Of a stretch of 64,000 nt of DNA, positions 35,298-45,960 are shown piece after piece (position 1 is the first letter of the stretch; every line of letters starts with the position of its first letter). The DNA lies in NCBI GenBank assembly GCA_022495995.1, contig JAFEMH010002094.1, forward strand, positions 204,001 through 268,000. The letters run 5' to 3'. Source of the DNA: Adenophora triphylla var. japonica. Taxonomy: Eukaryota > Streptophyta > Magnoliopsida > Asterales > Campanulaceae. The notes beneath the pieces were generated by a model. It did no database searches. It was not told where the DNA came from and saw only the letters and a list, made by a program, of their open reading frames with translations. A program made the translations under genes and the position numbers.

Positions 35298-35406
35298 GGG
35301 GGGTTGACTTTGGTTAACTTTGGTTAACTTTGTCAAGTTTGGGACTGAACTGCAGAGTCCCGGATTTTTAAAGGGCAAAAGGTTCATTTTGACCCTTACA
35401 ATCCTG

Positions 35407-35416
35407 TCCGCGCGGA
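35407..35416. promoter_or_regulatory. TCCGCGCGGA palindrome upstream of gene A (element 2)
   Basis: Context ACAATCCTGTCCGCGCGGA, matching the LTR context ACAATCCTATCCGCGCGGA in all but one base. It lies 171 bp before the gene A ATG at 35588. Confidence 0.65.
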
Positions 35417-35587
35417 GAGGGTTGTATTCCAAAGGGTTTTAATGAGGGGCCAACGCCCTTCCTCTTCCCCATTCAGTTTTTTCAAATTTTCTGCAATTAC
35501 GAGAGAGAGAAAGAGAAAGCCGAGGGAGGAAGCCATTGAAGGCCAAAAAGCTTGAAAATTCTTCCGTTTTTCTTCGATTTTCAAGCA

Positions 35588-38500
35588 ATGGAACACGGGG
35601 AAGGTGTTTTTCAAGGCCAAGGACGTGGCCCGGTAGCGGAGAGACGATTGGAGCTCGTCCGAATGAGGAGACATTATACTCTTTCGCAATCGATTGCGGA
35701 GGAGCCATACCCCGATGCTTGGCAACATTGGGCCACCGATCCGAGTCTCCGAACGGTATTCTTCGAATCCTTTTGATTCCTTTGTCGATTCTTGCTTGGA
35801 ATTGGATTTTGGGTGATTTTTGATTTTTTTTTTTGAAAATTCGAATGATTGATGTTCTTGGCTTTGAATCTTGATTTTGATGCTTTGCATGTTGTAATGA
35901 GTATATGGGTATCCTAAAATATGCATTTTGCTTGGAAAAGGAATTGGCATTTTCGCCATTTTTTTTTTTGTAAATTCGAAAATTGTGATTTTTCTTTTTG
36001 AAATTTGAATATTGATCTTGATGATATGCATGTTGCAATGAATTTGTTGGTGTTTCAAAATGTACATTTTGCTTGAGAAAAGAATTGGCATTTTGCCAAC
36101 ATGAGATGATGATATGAATGTATGATTTTTTTTTTTGAAAAATGGGACGGATTTTTCCTCCCGTGATTGAATGCATGTTATTTTATGAAAACGGGACGGA
36201 GTTTTTGCTTCCGTTGACTCCTTGTGTGAATGTATGAATGTAGGATCTTTTTTTTTTTTGAAATGACGGATGATATGCATGTTATGAATGCACTTTTTTT
36301 TTTTTTTTGAGAGTGTGATTTTCTATGAAAAGTGGGACGGATTTTTCGTTCCCCTTTGATTGAATGAATGACTTGAGAGATTGTTTATGTATGCTATTTC
36401 ATGAAAGATGGGACGGAGTTTTTTGCTCCCGCTGAACGAATGTATGCATGTTTTTTTTTTTTATAGAAAATGGGACGGAGTTTTTACTTCCGTAGGAATG
36501 CATGTAGAATTTTTTTGAGTGATATGCATGTATGCATGTTGGTTGGGATTTGCTGAAAACTGCTTCTTTTTTTTTTTTTTGAGAAAAATGGGGCTGGGTT
36601 CATTGTATGCCGTTATGCTGCCGAATTTTCTTCAAAACTTTTGTGTTGCATGATGCATGTATATGCTTTTCTTTTTTTTTTTGTGCAAATGCAAATGCAA
36701 AATTTTTTTTTGACATTTTCTCTCTCTTTTTTTTTATTGCAGGGCGGAAACAACTACGTTACGGAGCAGCTGAACAAGATGAAAACTCGAGGATCGGTGG
36801 AGTCTGTAGTTGACTTGTGGGACCGGCTTCCGAATGCGGGCCGAGGAGCTTTGCCGAGTCCGAGACAGATTGTTGTTGAGACCGGGCTTTGGGAGTTCAT
36901 TGAGTGCCTGAGGGGATTGGTCAAGTTCCCTAAGAGCAAGGGCCTGATGTTTGCTTTGGCGCAGCACTGGTGGGATGCGACCCACACGTTTCACTTCTTC
37001 TGGGGCGAGGCTACGGTTACGCCTTCTGATTACGCCGCGATCACGGGTTTGTCCTTCAATGGACGCAGCATTGAGTGGCGGGATGGCTACAGCGATGCGG
37101 ATCTGCAGGCTCTTCTGGGATTTTCCCCTATTCCCAAAAAGGGGATGGGGATGGAGTATGCCGTGGTCTACGGGAAGATTGTGGAGACCATTGTGAGCTA
37201 CGAGGTGGGGAGGAGAGGATAGGCGCCGAAGCGATGCCGGGGCCTTCTTATGGTTTGCTTTTCGAGCACCCTTTTTGGACATCTTTGAGGGACGGCAGTC
37301 TTTGCCTTCTTGAGGTCCTTGGAGGACATGGAGATGGTGGAGACGTCTCCTGGGGAGAAGCCGGTGGCGAGCTTTACTTTGCTCTTGATAGGTACAGCCG
37401 GAAGGCCGCGAGCTCCCTATCTTGCTTTGAGTTTGCCACAGGTATAAGCTCTCTCTTTGATTTCCCTTTTTTCTTGAGCACACACTTTTCTTTTGCTGGA
37501 TTGATTTGATTTTTACCTTTCGCAGTATGGGCGTTGGAGTTTTTCCACGTCACGATGTGGCGACGGCCGGCGGAGTACGTCGGGCGTATCCGGCCATGCG
37601 CTCTGGTCCAAGCATGCCCGAGAGAAGATAAGCTCCAGGGGGCGTACGACTCTCGTGATACGCGGATTGCCTTCCTTTGATGGAGGCCGAGATGGATGAG
37701 AGATGATATTCTATCCACAGGATCGTTTTGAGGTGGCGCAGTGAAGGGCGCAGAGATTTGGACCGTGGCAATGGAGGATTCCGAGAGGTCCGACTGCGAT
37801 GCCTATTATCCGGGAGAGAGGGTGACGCGCCAGCATGGCGTGAATTCGCCTTTGATGACACCGGTGGAGCCTCCCGCCGATATGATGCATCCGAGTGACA
37901 GATCTACGACTGGGATGATTACCGAGCCGGCCAGCACTTCTCGACATTTGTGGCGACTGAGCCGTACCCCGTATTTGTTTTGAGGAGGCTGAGGATGCCC
38001 CAGGTTCTGGATAGAGAGGGTTAGGGGTCCCGCGGTACCCTCGGATGGATTTTTCATATGTCCAGGATGGGGTCCGATTGAGGGTGCAGATCCCTCAGCC
38101 TGAGCGGCTTTCACGAGCTTTCCGGCCTCGTCCAGGTATGAAGGTATGGATTCTCCTTCCCACCTTTCTTTTTTTTGCTTTAGTCTTTTCTTTTCTTTCC
38201 TGTCATCATTTTTCGCTTCAATTGTTTCTGACGCTTTTGCTTTTGTGCAGTTTTCGGAGGTGGTCGTCGAGAAGCTGACGAAGCAAGTGATCGGAGCTAA
38301 GAGATTTATCAGGAGGATTGTCGCTTGCGGGGCTCCTCAGGCTAGAGCGAGGCGACCACGGCCGGCGCACTGTCGGGCGGGAGGCTTCCCTATTCGTTCG
38401 TAGACTTCTTCGAGACTCCTCTGTCTCCTCTCATTGATCCCAGCGCGGTGCGCCTTCGGATCACGTCATTCTCGAGGATCCACACGGGCGGGGACACATT

Positions 38501-38720
38501 TGGCGGCATGGTGGGTCGTCTTCGTACGTCCGTGAATCCGACGCCTTCACCTTCGGATATGATTTTTCGCAGATCTTGGCTTGCCCCTATCAGAGCGTGC
38601 CGGTTGGTCCCGACGAGCCTCTTTTCGGGAGACGAGGACGATTATGAGCCCGAGATCTTCGGGGCTCTGAGGAGGCGGGCCCGAGTCGCAAGAGGGACCG
38701 GGGACGGCGTCGGGCGCTAG
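35588..38720 (+). pseudogene. Antisense gene A of element 2: four-exon plant mobile domain protein
   Basis: Exon 1, 35588-35755, is 168 nt (56 codons), the same as in element 1. Intron 1 is about 35756-36742. Exon 2 carries the PMD core: NYVTEQLNKMKTRGSVESVV, WEFIECLRGLVKF, HWWDATHTFHFFWGEATVTP, DYAAITGLSFNGRSIEWRDG, LLGFSP. Intron 2 is about 37442-37525, and exon 3 starts with WALEFFHVTMWRRPAEYVGR. Intron 3 is about 38136-38250. The last exon ends at 38720 with an acidic/basic tail (DEDDYEPEIFGALRRRARVA). Frame changes after 37220 and within exon 3 break it. PMD proteins of the MAIN/MAIL1 group act in nuclear gene and TE silencing; a similar role here is only a guess. Confidence 0.8.
36120..36500 (+). 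repeat. GGGACGGAGTTTTT repeats in intron 1 of gene A (element 2)
   Basis: ATGGGACGGATTTTT or ATGGGACGGAGTTTTT followed by a CTCCCG or CTTCCG stretch and GAATGCATG recur near 36142, 36191, 36333, 36410 and 36471. They parallel the GGGACGGACTTTTT units in intron 1 of element 1's gene A. Confidence 0.7.
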
Positions 38721-39030
38721 GGATTCTGATTGATTTCTCTTTTTTAGGCTGTTTTTACGAGATTGAGATTTGTGATTGGGATTGAGATTTGTACGGCTTA
38801 TGCACATTTTTTTTTTCTTTTTTTTTTTTTTGATGTAATAATTTAGGATTATTGTTACCTACTTTTTTTTTTTTTTTTGATTTGATTTTTTTGTACACTC
38901 CCTTTATTTTTGGAATGTAATAATTTAAGATTTTATTTTTATGAATGCAATGCGGTATGAATGCAATGTTGCATGAGCCTTGGTTTTTTGGCAAGGGTTT
39001 TTAGTGTTTGGTATATGGACCGGTCTGGGG

Positions 39031-39065
<35 letters not shown>

Positions 39066-39149
39066 ACATGTTTCAAGCAACCGGACTAATATTCTCTTTG
39101 GTTCGGCCAGCTTGACTCGTTGCATTTTTCTCGATAAAAGACAATCATG

Positions 39150-39159
39150 TCCGCGCGGA
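39150..39159. promoter_or_regulatory. TCCGCGCGGA palindrome upstream of gene B (element 2)
   Basis: Context GACAATCATGTCCGCGCGGA. It lies 126 bp before the gene B ATG at 39285. Same core and left context as before gene A and in the LTRs. Confidence 0.65.
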
Positions 39160-39284
39160 GGAGTCCCGCATCCGACATCGTCCTTTAATTTCGCTTGAGA
39201 TCTGGTCTCACTTTATTTCAAATTCAAATATCCTCTTCAACCTCCGAGTCAAACGGCCATTTTCGGGAGAGAGAGAGAAAATCC

Positions 39285-40789
39285 ATGGAAAACCTTAGAA
39301 AAGCTCCATCAAAATTGTCCCAAGAATCCCAAATGTCATTCTTCAACAAATTCAAGGATTGGTCCCGGGAGATTATGCATGAGAGGAGGTCCTTCTTTGA
39401 AGAAAGGTATAAAGTGAAGTGCTTATGGTCTCTCAAGGAGTTGATTCCGGACTACGATCTCTCGAGAGCTTCTTCCTCATTTTGGGATACTAGAAGGCAT
39501 GTCTTTTGCCTTTCCTTCAACGAGATTGTTCCGACCGTGGAAGAATTTCGGGCCTTGCTTGGTGGTCCGGAGGTGGAAGAGATAGCGGTTCCTTTGCCCG
39601 GAGGGGCTTCTTTTGTTGACAGATTGTGCAACCTCCTTCATCTCTCCCCGGAGGAAGCGCAAGGTATGATCTGTGGTCCCGATCATTTTGATATTTCCGG
39701 TCTCCCTGATAGGTTTAGGGACTTAGGCTTGCTTGACAATGCCTATTGGGATGCCTTTGCACTTTGCATGTTCGGGACCTTGTTCATGGTCTATTCTTTT
39801 GGGATCTGTCATCGGTCTCTGCTGGATGTAGTCATTCATTGTCGCTTGGGCAGAGATGTTGTACCTTTGATCTTGGGGGAGACTTTCCATGCTCTCGATA
39901 GGCTGGCTACTGGGAGGCGGTATATGCACGGGGGCAGCCCGTTCCTCTTGACTCTGTGGCTGATGGAGCGCTTGGGGATTCTTCGGGAGACTCCTGATAT
40001 GATCAAGCCTTGGACATTTGCCAGGAGGGGGGTTGCTGTAGATTTTGATGATCAGGGCTCATGGGAGCGTTGGATGGCTGATCGCCGGACAGAAGATATC
40101 GATGGTCGGTGCCTTGTTGGCGGGTGGAGACTCGCACAGTGCTTCAGGACGGGTCTCATGTGGTCATGCTTCCGGGGCTTTCTCAGTCCAGCTTCTATAT
40201 TCCGTCCTTGGTTCTGAGACAGTTCGGCTTGGAGCAGGTTCCTTTGGAGGATTTTGATGATATAGCCACCAGGGTGGTGGCTTCTGCTTCTATGGATGAT
40301 CCTTCGGTGTTTTCCTTTCTTTCCCGAGCATGGAGGTATGACGTCTTTCCTCCTCGGGTTATCCTCAGGCGTCCGAGACCGGTGTTCTTGACCACTTGGT
40401 ACCTGGATTGGTACGAGAGGCATTTGGGAGAGACTCAGATGGCTATTTTGAGACGGCGTGAGGCCATTGTGGGTGCGGAGGACCTGACAGTTTCCGAGAG
40501 GAGGAGGGCCGAGGCGAGGGCCAACCCTCATGACAGGAGCGGAGACGCTGTGACCGACTATGAGGCTTACGTCAAGAGGCAGGAGAGGAGGGCTCCTACT
40601 TTACCAGCCCGGCTACAGGAGATGAGAGATAACGCTAGGGCTACTAAGGCCCTGACAGAGGCTGGTTTGATAGATCCTGTTCCTATACCAGAGCTTGGTA
40701 GGAGGAAGACCGACATTTTTCCTGTTCAGAAGAAGAAAACTCGAAGGGGGAAGAAGAGGGGAGAGGCCAGTACGAGTGGCTTGGAGTGA
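39285..40789 (+). pseudogene. Antisense gene B of element 2: DUF7745/PMD-like protein, one frame change from intact
   Basis: Intronless, about 500 codons, ATG in TCCATGGAA. The N-terminal domain includes CLWSLKELIPDYDLSRASSS, WDTRRHVFCLSFNEIVPTVE, FRALLGGPEVEEIAVPLPGG, then YWDAFALCMFGTLFMVYSFG, SLLDVVIHCRLGRDVVPLIL and YMHGGSPFLLTLWLMERLG. A single frame change near 40108-40130 links it to the rest (LPGLSQSSFYIPSLVL, WYLDWYERHLGETQMAILRR). It finishes with a Lys/Arg-rich tail (KKKTRRGKKRGEASTSGLE) like a nuclear localisation signal, ending at 40789. Function unknown. The LKELIP...FNEIVPTVEEFRALLG pattern is typical of PMD-related DUFs next to plant retroelements. The near-intact state suggests selection until recently. 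Confidence 0.75.
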
Positions 40790-41176
40790 CCTTGAGGCTT
40801 CCGAGTATCCCTTTCTTGTCATGGCAGACACATTAGTTTGATTATGTATCTTAATTTCTTTTAGCAGGTTGCCAGTTGTAGGAATGAATCGGGCTTAGAC
40901 TCATCAAAAAGTTTTTAACTTGTAATGAATATTTGAATTGCTTCAGAGTTTTTCGAGATGCTTTCATGGTCTGATCAGTGTATTGATGTCAAAGTATGAC
41001 TTTTATTTGTGCTTTAGACCGAACCGTTTCCGGCTGCCTACGTTCCCCTCATTTTGAGGAGCTCAGGTCTTCGTAGTTCAACCCGGTCGATTTTTTTGTT
41101 TTTTGTTTTTTTTTTTTGTGCAACCCTCGTTTTTTACCTAGGCCGCCACTTTTCGGGTTTTCAACCTAGTTGGGTA
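40790..41176. other. Convergent spacer between gene B and integrase (element 2)
   Basis: Contains the 3' ends of gene B and the integrase. CTGCCTACGTTCCCCTC near 41034 resembles TTGCCTACGTCTCCCGAC near 13323 in element 1, so the spacer too is conserved. T runs follow. No gene seen. Confidence 0.55.
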
Positions 41177-41996
41177 TTACTCTTTTAGCACTCTTTTTTT
41201 TTTTCTCTTTTTATGCGTAGTATCTGCAGCCTTGTCACCATTCACTGGGTGTACAAAGGGATTTCCGTCGAGGTCTGCAAGTTGCATGGCTCCTCCGGAG
41301 AAGATCTTTTGGACGACGTATGGCCCGACCCAAACAGGCTCCCATTTGCCGAGCGGGTTGATACGGACCGGGGGCTTTTCTTTCAAAACGAGATCCCCTT
41401 CTCGGATCTCCCGATGCTTTACTTTCTTGTCAAAGGCTCTGGCCATTCTTCCTTGGTAGGCTCGGATGTGTTCCTTTGCTTTCAATCGGCGTTCATCTAG
41501 CAGTGGCCAATTCATCATGGCGACTCTGGAGCCATTCGACCTCGTTGATCCGCTTTCCAGCCAGATACCTGAGCGAGGGGATTTCTAGCTCGATTGGGAG
41601 TACGGCTTCCATTCCGTATGTGAGGGCAAACGGTGTTTCCCCAGTTGCCGTTCTGACTGATGTTACGTAGCCCCAGAGTGCCAGTGTAACTTATCGGGCC
41701 AATCTCTCGCCTTGAGCCCATTTTCCGGATGATATTTTCCAAAGTCTTGTTTGCCGCCTCGACGGCTCCGTTGGTTTGGGGCACCGTAGGAGATGACTTG
41801 TGACGAGTTATTCGAATTCTCGCGCCACTGTCGCATTCCCCTTCGAAGTGGGATCCATTATCTCGAGATGATTTCTACTGCAACCCGTATCGGCATATGA
41901 TGTTCTCTTTGATGAAGAGGGATACTTTCCTTGAGTTGAGGATTTTGTAGGATTTCGTAAGGCATCCTTTCCAAGCTCCTTCGAAGAAATCACCAA
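41177..41996 (-). pseudogene. Integrase of element 2, N-terminus missing
   Basis: The minus strand preserves the latter half of the catalytic core around 41800-41990 (counterpart of KENIICRYG, frameshifted), PQTNGAVEAANKTLENIIRK near 41725-41784, and the C-terminal part AFDKKVKHREIREGDLVLKE followed by VWVGPYVVQKIFSGGAMQLA and DLDGNPFVHPVNG at 41177-41518. The zinc-binding N-terminus and first catalytic Asp region are absent, unlike element 1. Several frame changes are present. Confidence 0.83.
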
Positions 41997-42753
41997 TCAA
42001 GCGTCTCTTTAGGCTCTTCCGCTAGCTCCTGTATTCACACTTGTCAAAATCTCTTCGGCAGCTTGGGCTCGATTTTCCTCTTTCCGGACAACCTGCTTAA
42101 AGATTTTTTTTGTTTTATTTTTTTTGTTTAATGTGTCTGCTTCTTTATCTAATGAATTATTATTAAGTGTTTTTTTTTTATTAATTCATCATCAGTTAAA
42201 GTGGCAATCAAGGGATACTCAGAAAGGTTCGTCATTTCATTGAGAACGAAAAGGAATACAGCATTTGCTACAGACTCGCAGTCTTCAGGCGTAGGGCCGT
42301 CGGACGACTCTAGAGACTCGACCTTAACAATGAAAGACTCGGAGGACTTTTCCTAGACTGACACAAAGGGATGGGAGACCAATCCAGGATTGGTGATCAT
42401 TTCTTCTTTGGTCGCGGACGGGCTTGAGAGAGTTTCCCGATTCTTTAACGGCATCGCTGTCAGGGGCGTCATGACTTGGGAACTGTGCTGTTTCTGTTTT
42501 CCTTTCTCAATTGTTGCTATCATCTCTTGGACCGAGCCGAGATCAATCAGATCTGGCACCTGGACTTCTTCCTCGAACAATTGCTGCATAACCAGACCAT
42601 CCCAATCATCTGAGGGAAATTATGTGGCCTTAGCTTTTGGTACTGTCAATTCGAACTCAGGCTTCGAATCTTTCTGGGCAGTAGGAATTGTGGTTGTGAG
42701 CTTCTCGAACTGTTCCACTAGGCTTGGCACGCCTTTGAAAGTGTACTCACTCT
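41997..42753. other. Protease-to-integrase interval lacking reverse transcriptase (element 2)
   Basis: Only 0.75 kb; no RT or RNase H motif on either strand. The AT-rich part at 42090-42215 is homologous to 14780-14900 of element 1 (GACAACCTGCTTAAAG and onwards). The minus-strand frame at 42353-42589 (IDLGSVQEMIATIEKGKQK) has no recognised domain. Confidence 0.62.
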
Positions 42754-43786
42754 TCATGGTAATGGTAGCCACCCTTCTATAGGAGTGGGCTCTGTGATGT
42801 TACCCGGTTGTGTGGGACCCTTTACAAAGTAGTCAGCCAAATTAGGACTGAAAGGGAGAGATTTAGGGTCGTCGACCGGGACCCTTCCTGTGATAGCTTT
42901 TTTCCTTTGTAGAGCAAATCCTTTTCCTTTTGCGGTGTCCACTGAGGAGGCCTCATATCCCAGGCCGTGGCGAGTTTTCTGTCCTTTCACCTCGATGAGT
43001 TTGTGAGTTCCTTGTTGGTGCTTCCCTAGACCGAGGCCAAGTAGATAGCTCATCTTTCTCATCATTTTCAAGACCGGAGGGATTTTATCCCGGGTGATTG
43101 TCAAATCGATGTTGCACACTTGGGATTTGGGAGGCTCGACCGTGAAGCCTGTTAGCATGAGACCTTCCTCATCATGTTTGATTTCCAGAATAGGTATTCC
43201 ATCTGTATCCGTGCCCTCCAAGGTGACTAAATCCCCATAAATGGTCGTCAGGTCCCCATTCGAGACGAATTTCACACACTGGTGGAGGCTTGAGGCGACC
43301 CCCTTGACCTGATGCAGCCAAGGTCTTCCCAATAAGGCATTAAAAGTGATCGGGATGTCAATAACTTTGGAATTCCACTGTGTATCAATTGTTCTGGTCC
43401 AAACCGGAGGTCCAAGGTAGCAACTCAAAGGACTGCTTTCGGGATGTCGAGTCGTAAGCTTGATCATGAGGGAGGAAGGTTTTAAGTCCGTGGACTTGAT
43501 GTCGTTGTGCCCATGATCTTTGCCGGAAGAATGTTCATTCCGATCCATTATCAACCAGACCCGAGGAGGCGCTCGTTCATCCAATTGGTGTGATGAAGAG
43601 AGGCTCGTTATGATCACCCCAAATTGAGGGAGATCGAGATCTCGTGAAAGTGATTATGTTCCCGTAGCTGATGTTTCCAATCACCGTACCCACGTCATCG
43701 GGAGTAGCATCAATAGGGACCAAGGTGCGGGCTAGGCTCTCTTCCGCTTTAGCTTGTGGGGATAGGATGAGGTGAGCAGGGACCAT
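42754..43786 (-). pseudogene. Protease C-terminal part and G-patch-like segment of element 2
   Basis: Minus strand: VIDIPITFNALLGRPWLHQV near 43310-43370, the terminal part of Tat/Ogre proteases. Then SYLLGLGLGKHQQGTHKLIE and TRHGLGYEASS near 42940-43050, a Gly-rich G-patch-like region found after the protease in this group. Upstream at 43577-43786 the frame is different. The active-site D-G-S part was not seen clearly, so the protease is probably damaged. Confidence 0.72.
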
Positions 43787-45960
43787 AGAGAGATGTTGGC
43801 CTCGTGTCTCTAACCGGGGTGAGCACGGGGTCCTCTTTTCCCGGGTCGGGAGTTTCGGGCCGTCTTAGCATAGGGCGACGGCTTCTCCTCGGTGTGCTTG
43901 ACCGCGGCCTTCTTATCTCGCCTTTGGGATTCCCTTGGAAGATTTGCCCTGGATCAGTCAACGGGTTAACTTCCCTCATCGGGCCGCTTCTTGGACTGGA
44001 TTTCTTCAACGCCGCTAAGGTCAATCTGGGAGCCTTTTTGGCTATCGGCCACCGAGCCTGACTGAGTCTAGCAACGGTGAGGGGCCGAGATGTACTGCTC
44101 CTTCCCGGGCGGCCCTTATAACCGCTTCCCAAGTCACGCTGTGCTTTTGAGTCTGGGGTTGTGTTGTTGCCCCCTCGGGTGGCCCACAGCTAGGGCGTCC
44201 TCCGATTCGCTCCCATACCGCATTGCTCATAGTTATCATACAACAAGAGTCGCTATTTGTCGGGGCTCTAAGTGGCTTTTCGATCTCATCCCCTGTATAG
44301 TGCAACCATTCTCGGGTTCCTTTTTGTAATACTCGTATCGGGAAATGATTATAGCATTCTGTGGGAGGTGCATCCTAGATCATGCTCTGGCTTCCAGACT
44401 TCTCCGAGAGCCGACATACATTCGGGGAAGGTGACCTCTTCGGGTAACCCCGACAAGGAGTGTTACTTTGTTCTGGGTGGATTTGATCTAACCATGGTTA
44501 TTTTCTCATTTGGGCGGATGGGATTTAGTTTTCCTCTCTCGATCGATCTTTGACTATCACTGATCTGGACGCCCGAAAACCCTTTCCCCAAAGCATGGTA
44601 GGCAGTGTTGAATTCTAAGACATCCACATCCTCAGACCCAGGAAACTTCATGGCCTTCATCTCCTCGGTTTCATATTCGTCTTCCGAAGTTTCTTCGGTC
44701 TTATGACTATCAGCCTCCATTTCATCATACATCTTCTTTCTTTCACCCTTGCAAGTAGGCGCACCCACAAGTGAAGGATAGGCAACGTTCCCCTGAGTTC
44801 GATGTAGCACTCGATAGATCCGGGTCCAAATAAGGAGCACCCGGGGTCCATTGTCGGCAATCGGAGCAATTAGGAAGGCATCATGTGGATACATAGGTAT
44901 GAAAGCCACCGGGAAACGCTTAGATCAATAACCCTTTTTAGTGATTACAGTACTCGCCGTGCTCAAGAGGCTCCTGCCAGTGACTCTCACGGTTGTTATG
45001 CCATCCGTTCTTGGGAAAGAAGAAAAAGATCCGATGACGTTCACGAATTCCTCATCTTCTCGGGTTGTTGAAACCCTCCATTCTCGACGGTGCTTCAATG
45101 AACCCTTTCCATTCACCACAAAGTTCTTATAAGGAACATTGTGTTCTAGGATTTCGGATATGTACGGATCTGGGCGCGGGCTTTGTTGTCCTTCATCCTC
45201 TGAAGTATCCGGACACTGACCACAGGTGCATCTTACGAGGTGCAGCTCTTGGGGGCCCATCCCTACTGGCATTTGACTTGCATTTTCCGGTGGTCCTTCA
45301 TCGTCGCTTGCTAATAACCAACCATCAGGTGCCGGCTCCCACGGTGTCATTTCCTGTATGATTGTTCCGCATTGATTTCGGTTCGGGGCCTCGCCTGACT
45401 CTTCGCCTCGTCATCATCATCAGTCATCGGGGCCGTTATCGTAATCATCTTCCCATACTACCGGGATTTCGGCTGAGAGGGAACGCCGATCAAACCCGTT
45501 AGGGGAATATGGGTGTGTGTAGCCGCAGAAATTGTCATATGCTCCCATTCCCGGAAGTGGTAGTTGTGACTTCGCTTCTCCTCCCAGAAACTACGAGGGA
45601 AGAGTGAGAGAGGGTGGCACGTATTTGACTCCCGGCAGGATATAGAAGGAATCCTCCTCTTCCGATTCTTCGCTATTCTTGGGATCATATTCAGCCTCTC
45701 CCAAAGCCAACTTGCAGAAGTGTACTAGCTCCAGATGCTCCTCGGCCTCTTTGCTGATAAGCCCCAAAGACGGCGCTCGCCGAAGCTTTCTTGCTCGATT
45801 CTTCTTGATTGTTCTAACCACCTCGTGTAAATGGTTTTCTCATGTTTTGACCTAATGTGCCTGGGCTTCTTCTGAGATTTGGGCCTTCCCTTCATCCGAG
45901 AAATAGCGGGCCTCGTATTCTGCAGAAGTCTCTCGACATGAGACCAAGGTGGGCCGACTT
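43787..45960 (-). other. Gag-protease linker region of element 2, domain unresolved
   Basis: Minus-strand open stretches at 44463-44909 (GERKKMYDEMEADSHKTEET, acidic) and 44925-45350 (HLVRCTCGQCPDTSEDEG; GSFSSFPRTDGITTVRVTGR) look like degraded coding sequence but match no domain I recognise. They may belong to the long linker Ogre-like elements have in this position, or to an old insertion. Confidence 0.5.

Noticed and set aside
34902..36280. Minus-strand frames of 176 to 294 codons
   Set aside because: Antisense to a 72-bp minisatellite and to exon 1 and intron 1 of gene A; composition follows the repeats and no domain is seen.
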